From a virus: a stretch of DNA of 21,754 nt. Each line of letters opens with the position of its first letter. Position 1 is the stretch's first letter. The stretch is from positions 1 through 21,754 of IMG/VR virus record IMGVR_UViG_3300025426_000132; one strand, written 5' to 3'. Shown here in pieces: positions 21,727-21,754 of this stretch. The notes under the pieces are model-generated. The model had not been told where the DNA came from and did no database searches. It saw nothing but the letters and a program-made list of their open reading frames with translations. Position numbers and translations under genes: made by a program.

Positions 21727-21754
21727 TTATTTTAATTTAGCGATTCCACCTGTA
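21727..21754 (-). CDS. C-terminal end of probable tail sheath gene gp18
   Basis: The open frame at the right edge reads TGGIAKLK then TAA at 21727. A short Gly-Ile-Ala-Lys-Leu tail before gp19, with a terminator between, fits the end of gp18 because T4 and relatives have 18 then 19. Eight residues cannot prove it; the call rests on gene order. Confidence 0.4.

Overview
The window looks like a piece of a T4-superfamily myovirus genome, AT-rich and tightly packed, of the kind found in marine or freshwater bacterioplankton (cyanophage- or pelagiphage-like). I base this on T4-type genes for the tail tube (gp19), head completion (gp4), small terminase (gp16-like) and clamp loader (gp44). These sit beside genes typical of aquatic T4-like phages: phoH, a GroES-like co-chaperonin, S74-chaperone fibres and He_PIG-type Ig fibres. 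No host, plasmid or bacterial chromosomal genes are visible. The host cannot be named from the sequence.

Almost everything is on the minus strand, so the biological order runs from high to low coordinates. From the right edge: the last codons of a probable tail sheath gene (gp18), a terminator, tail tube gp19, a tube-related baseplate protein (gp48/gp54-like), a small conserved virion protein, and head completion nuclease gp4. Then comes a free-standing HNH homing endonuclease, a gp16-like small terminase with no normal start codon, an internal head protein candidate, a small membrane protein and a 755-residue acidic internal protein. After a strong terminator come the host-recognition and lysis genes: a 1660-residue repetitive fibre with a C-terminal S74 chaperone, a GH19-type endolysin, an Ig-repeat fibre/baseplate protein and a smaller fibre. 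A run of small conserved genes follows, including a fragment resembling the DNA polymerase III alpha palm and a GroES-like protein, ending in gp44 and a 97-residue unknown in the position of gp62.

A single plus-strand gene, phoH, interrupts the layout. It has a good sigma70-type promoter and a TTG start, and it converges on the gp44 group across a bidirectional terminator. Beyond it three more minus-strand genes run off the left edge.

Two transcription signals can be told apart. Minus-strand genes are repeatedly preceded by GATAAATA (or AATAAATA), matching the T4-type late promoter core TATAAATA. phoH instead has TTGATT-17-TATACT, read by host sigma70. Genes are packed with ATGA, GTGA or TAATG overlaps. 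No stretch over 300 bases lacks a gene; the longest gap is the 167-base divergent region 1228-1394. I saw no tRNA, CRISPR array or insertion sequence.

The observations most worth following are: (1) the gp16-like gene appears to start at AUU directly behind the homing endonuclease, in the same frame; (2) a 9-bp inverted repeat encloses a late promoter and its downstream arm contains the start codon of the next gene; (3) a stand-alone DnaE-like fragment stops before the catalytic aspartates; (4) gp62 is absent beside gp44; (5) the fibre gene contains exact DNA repeats.
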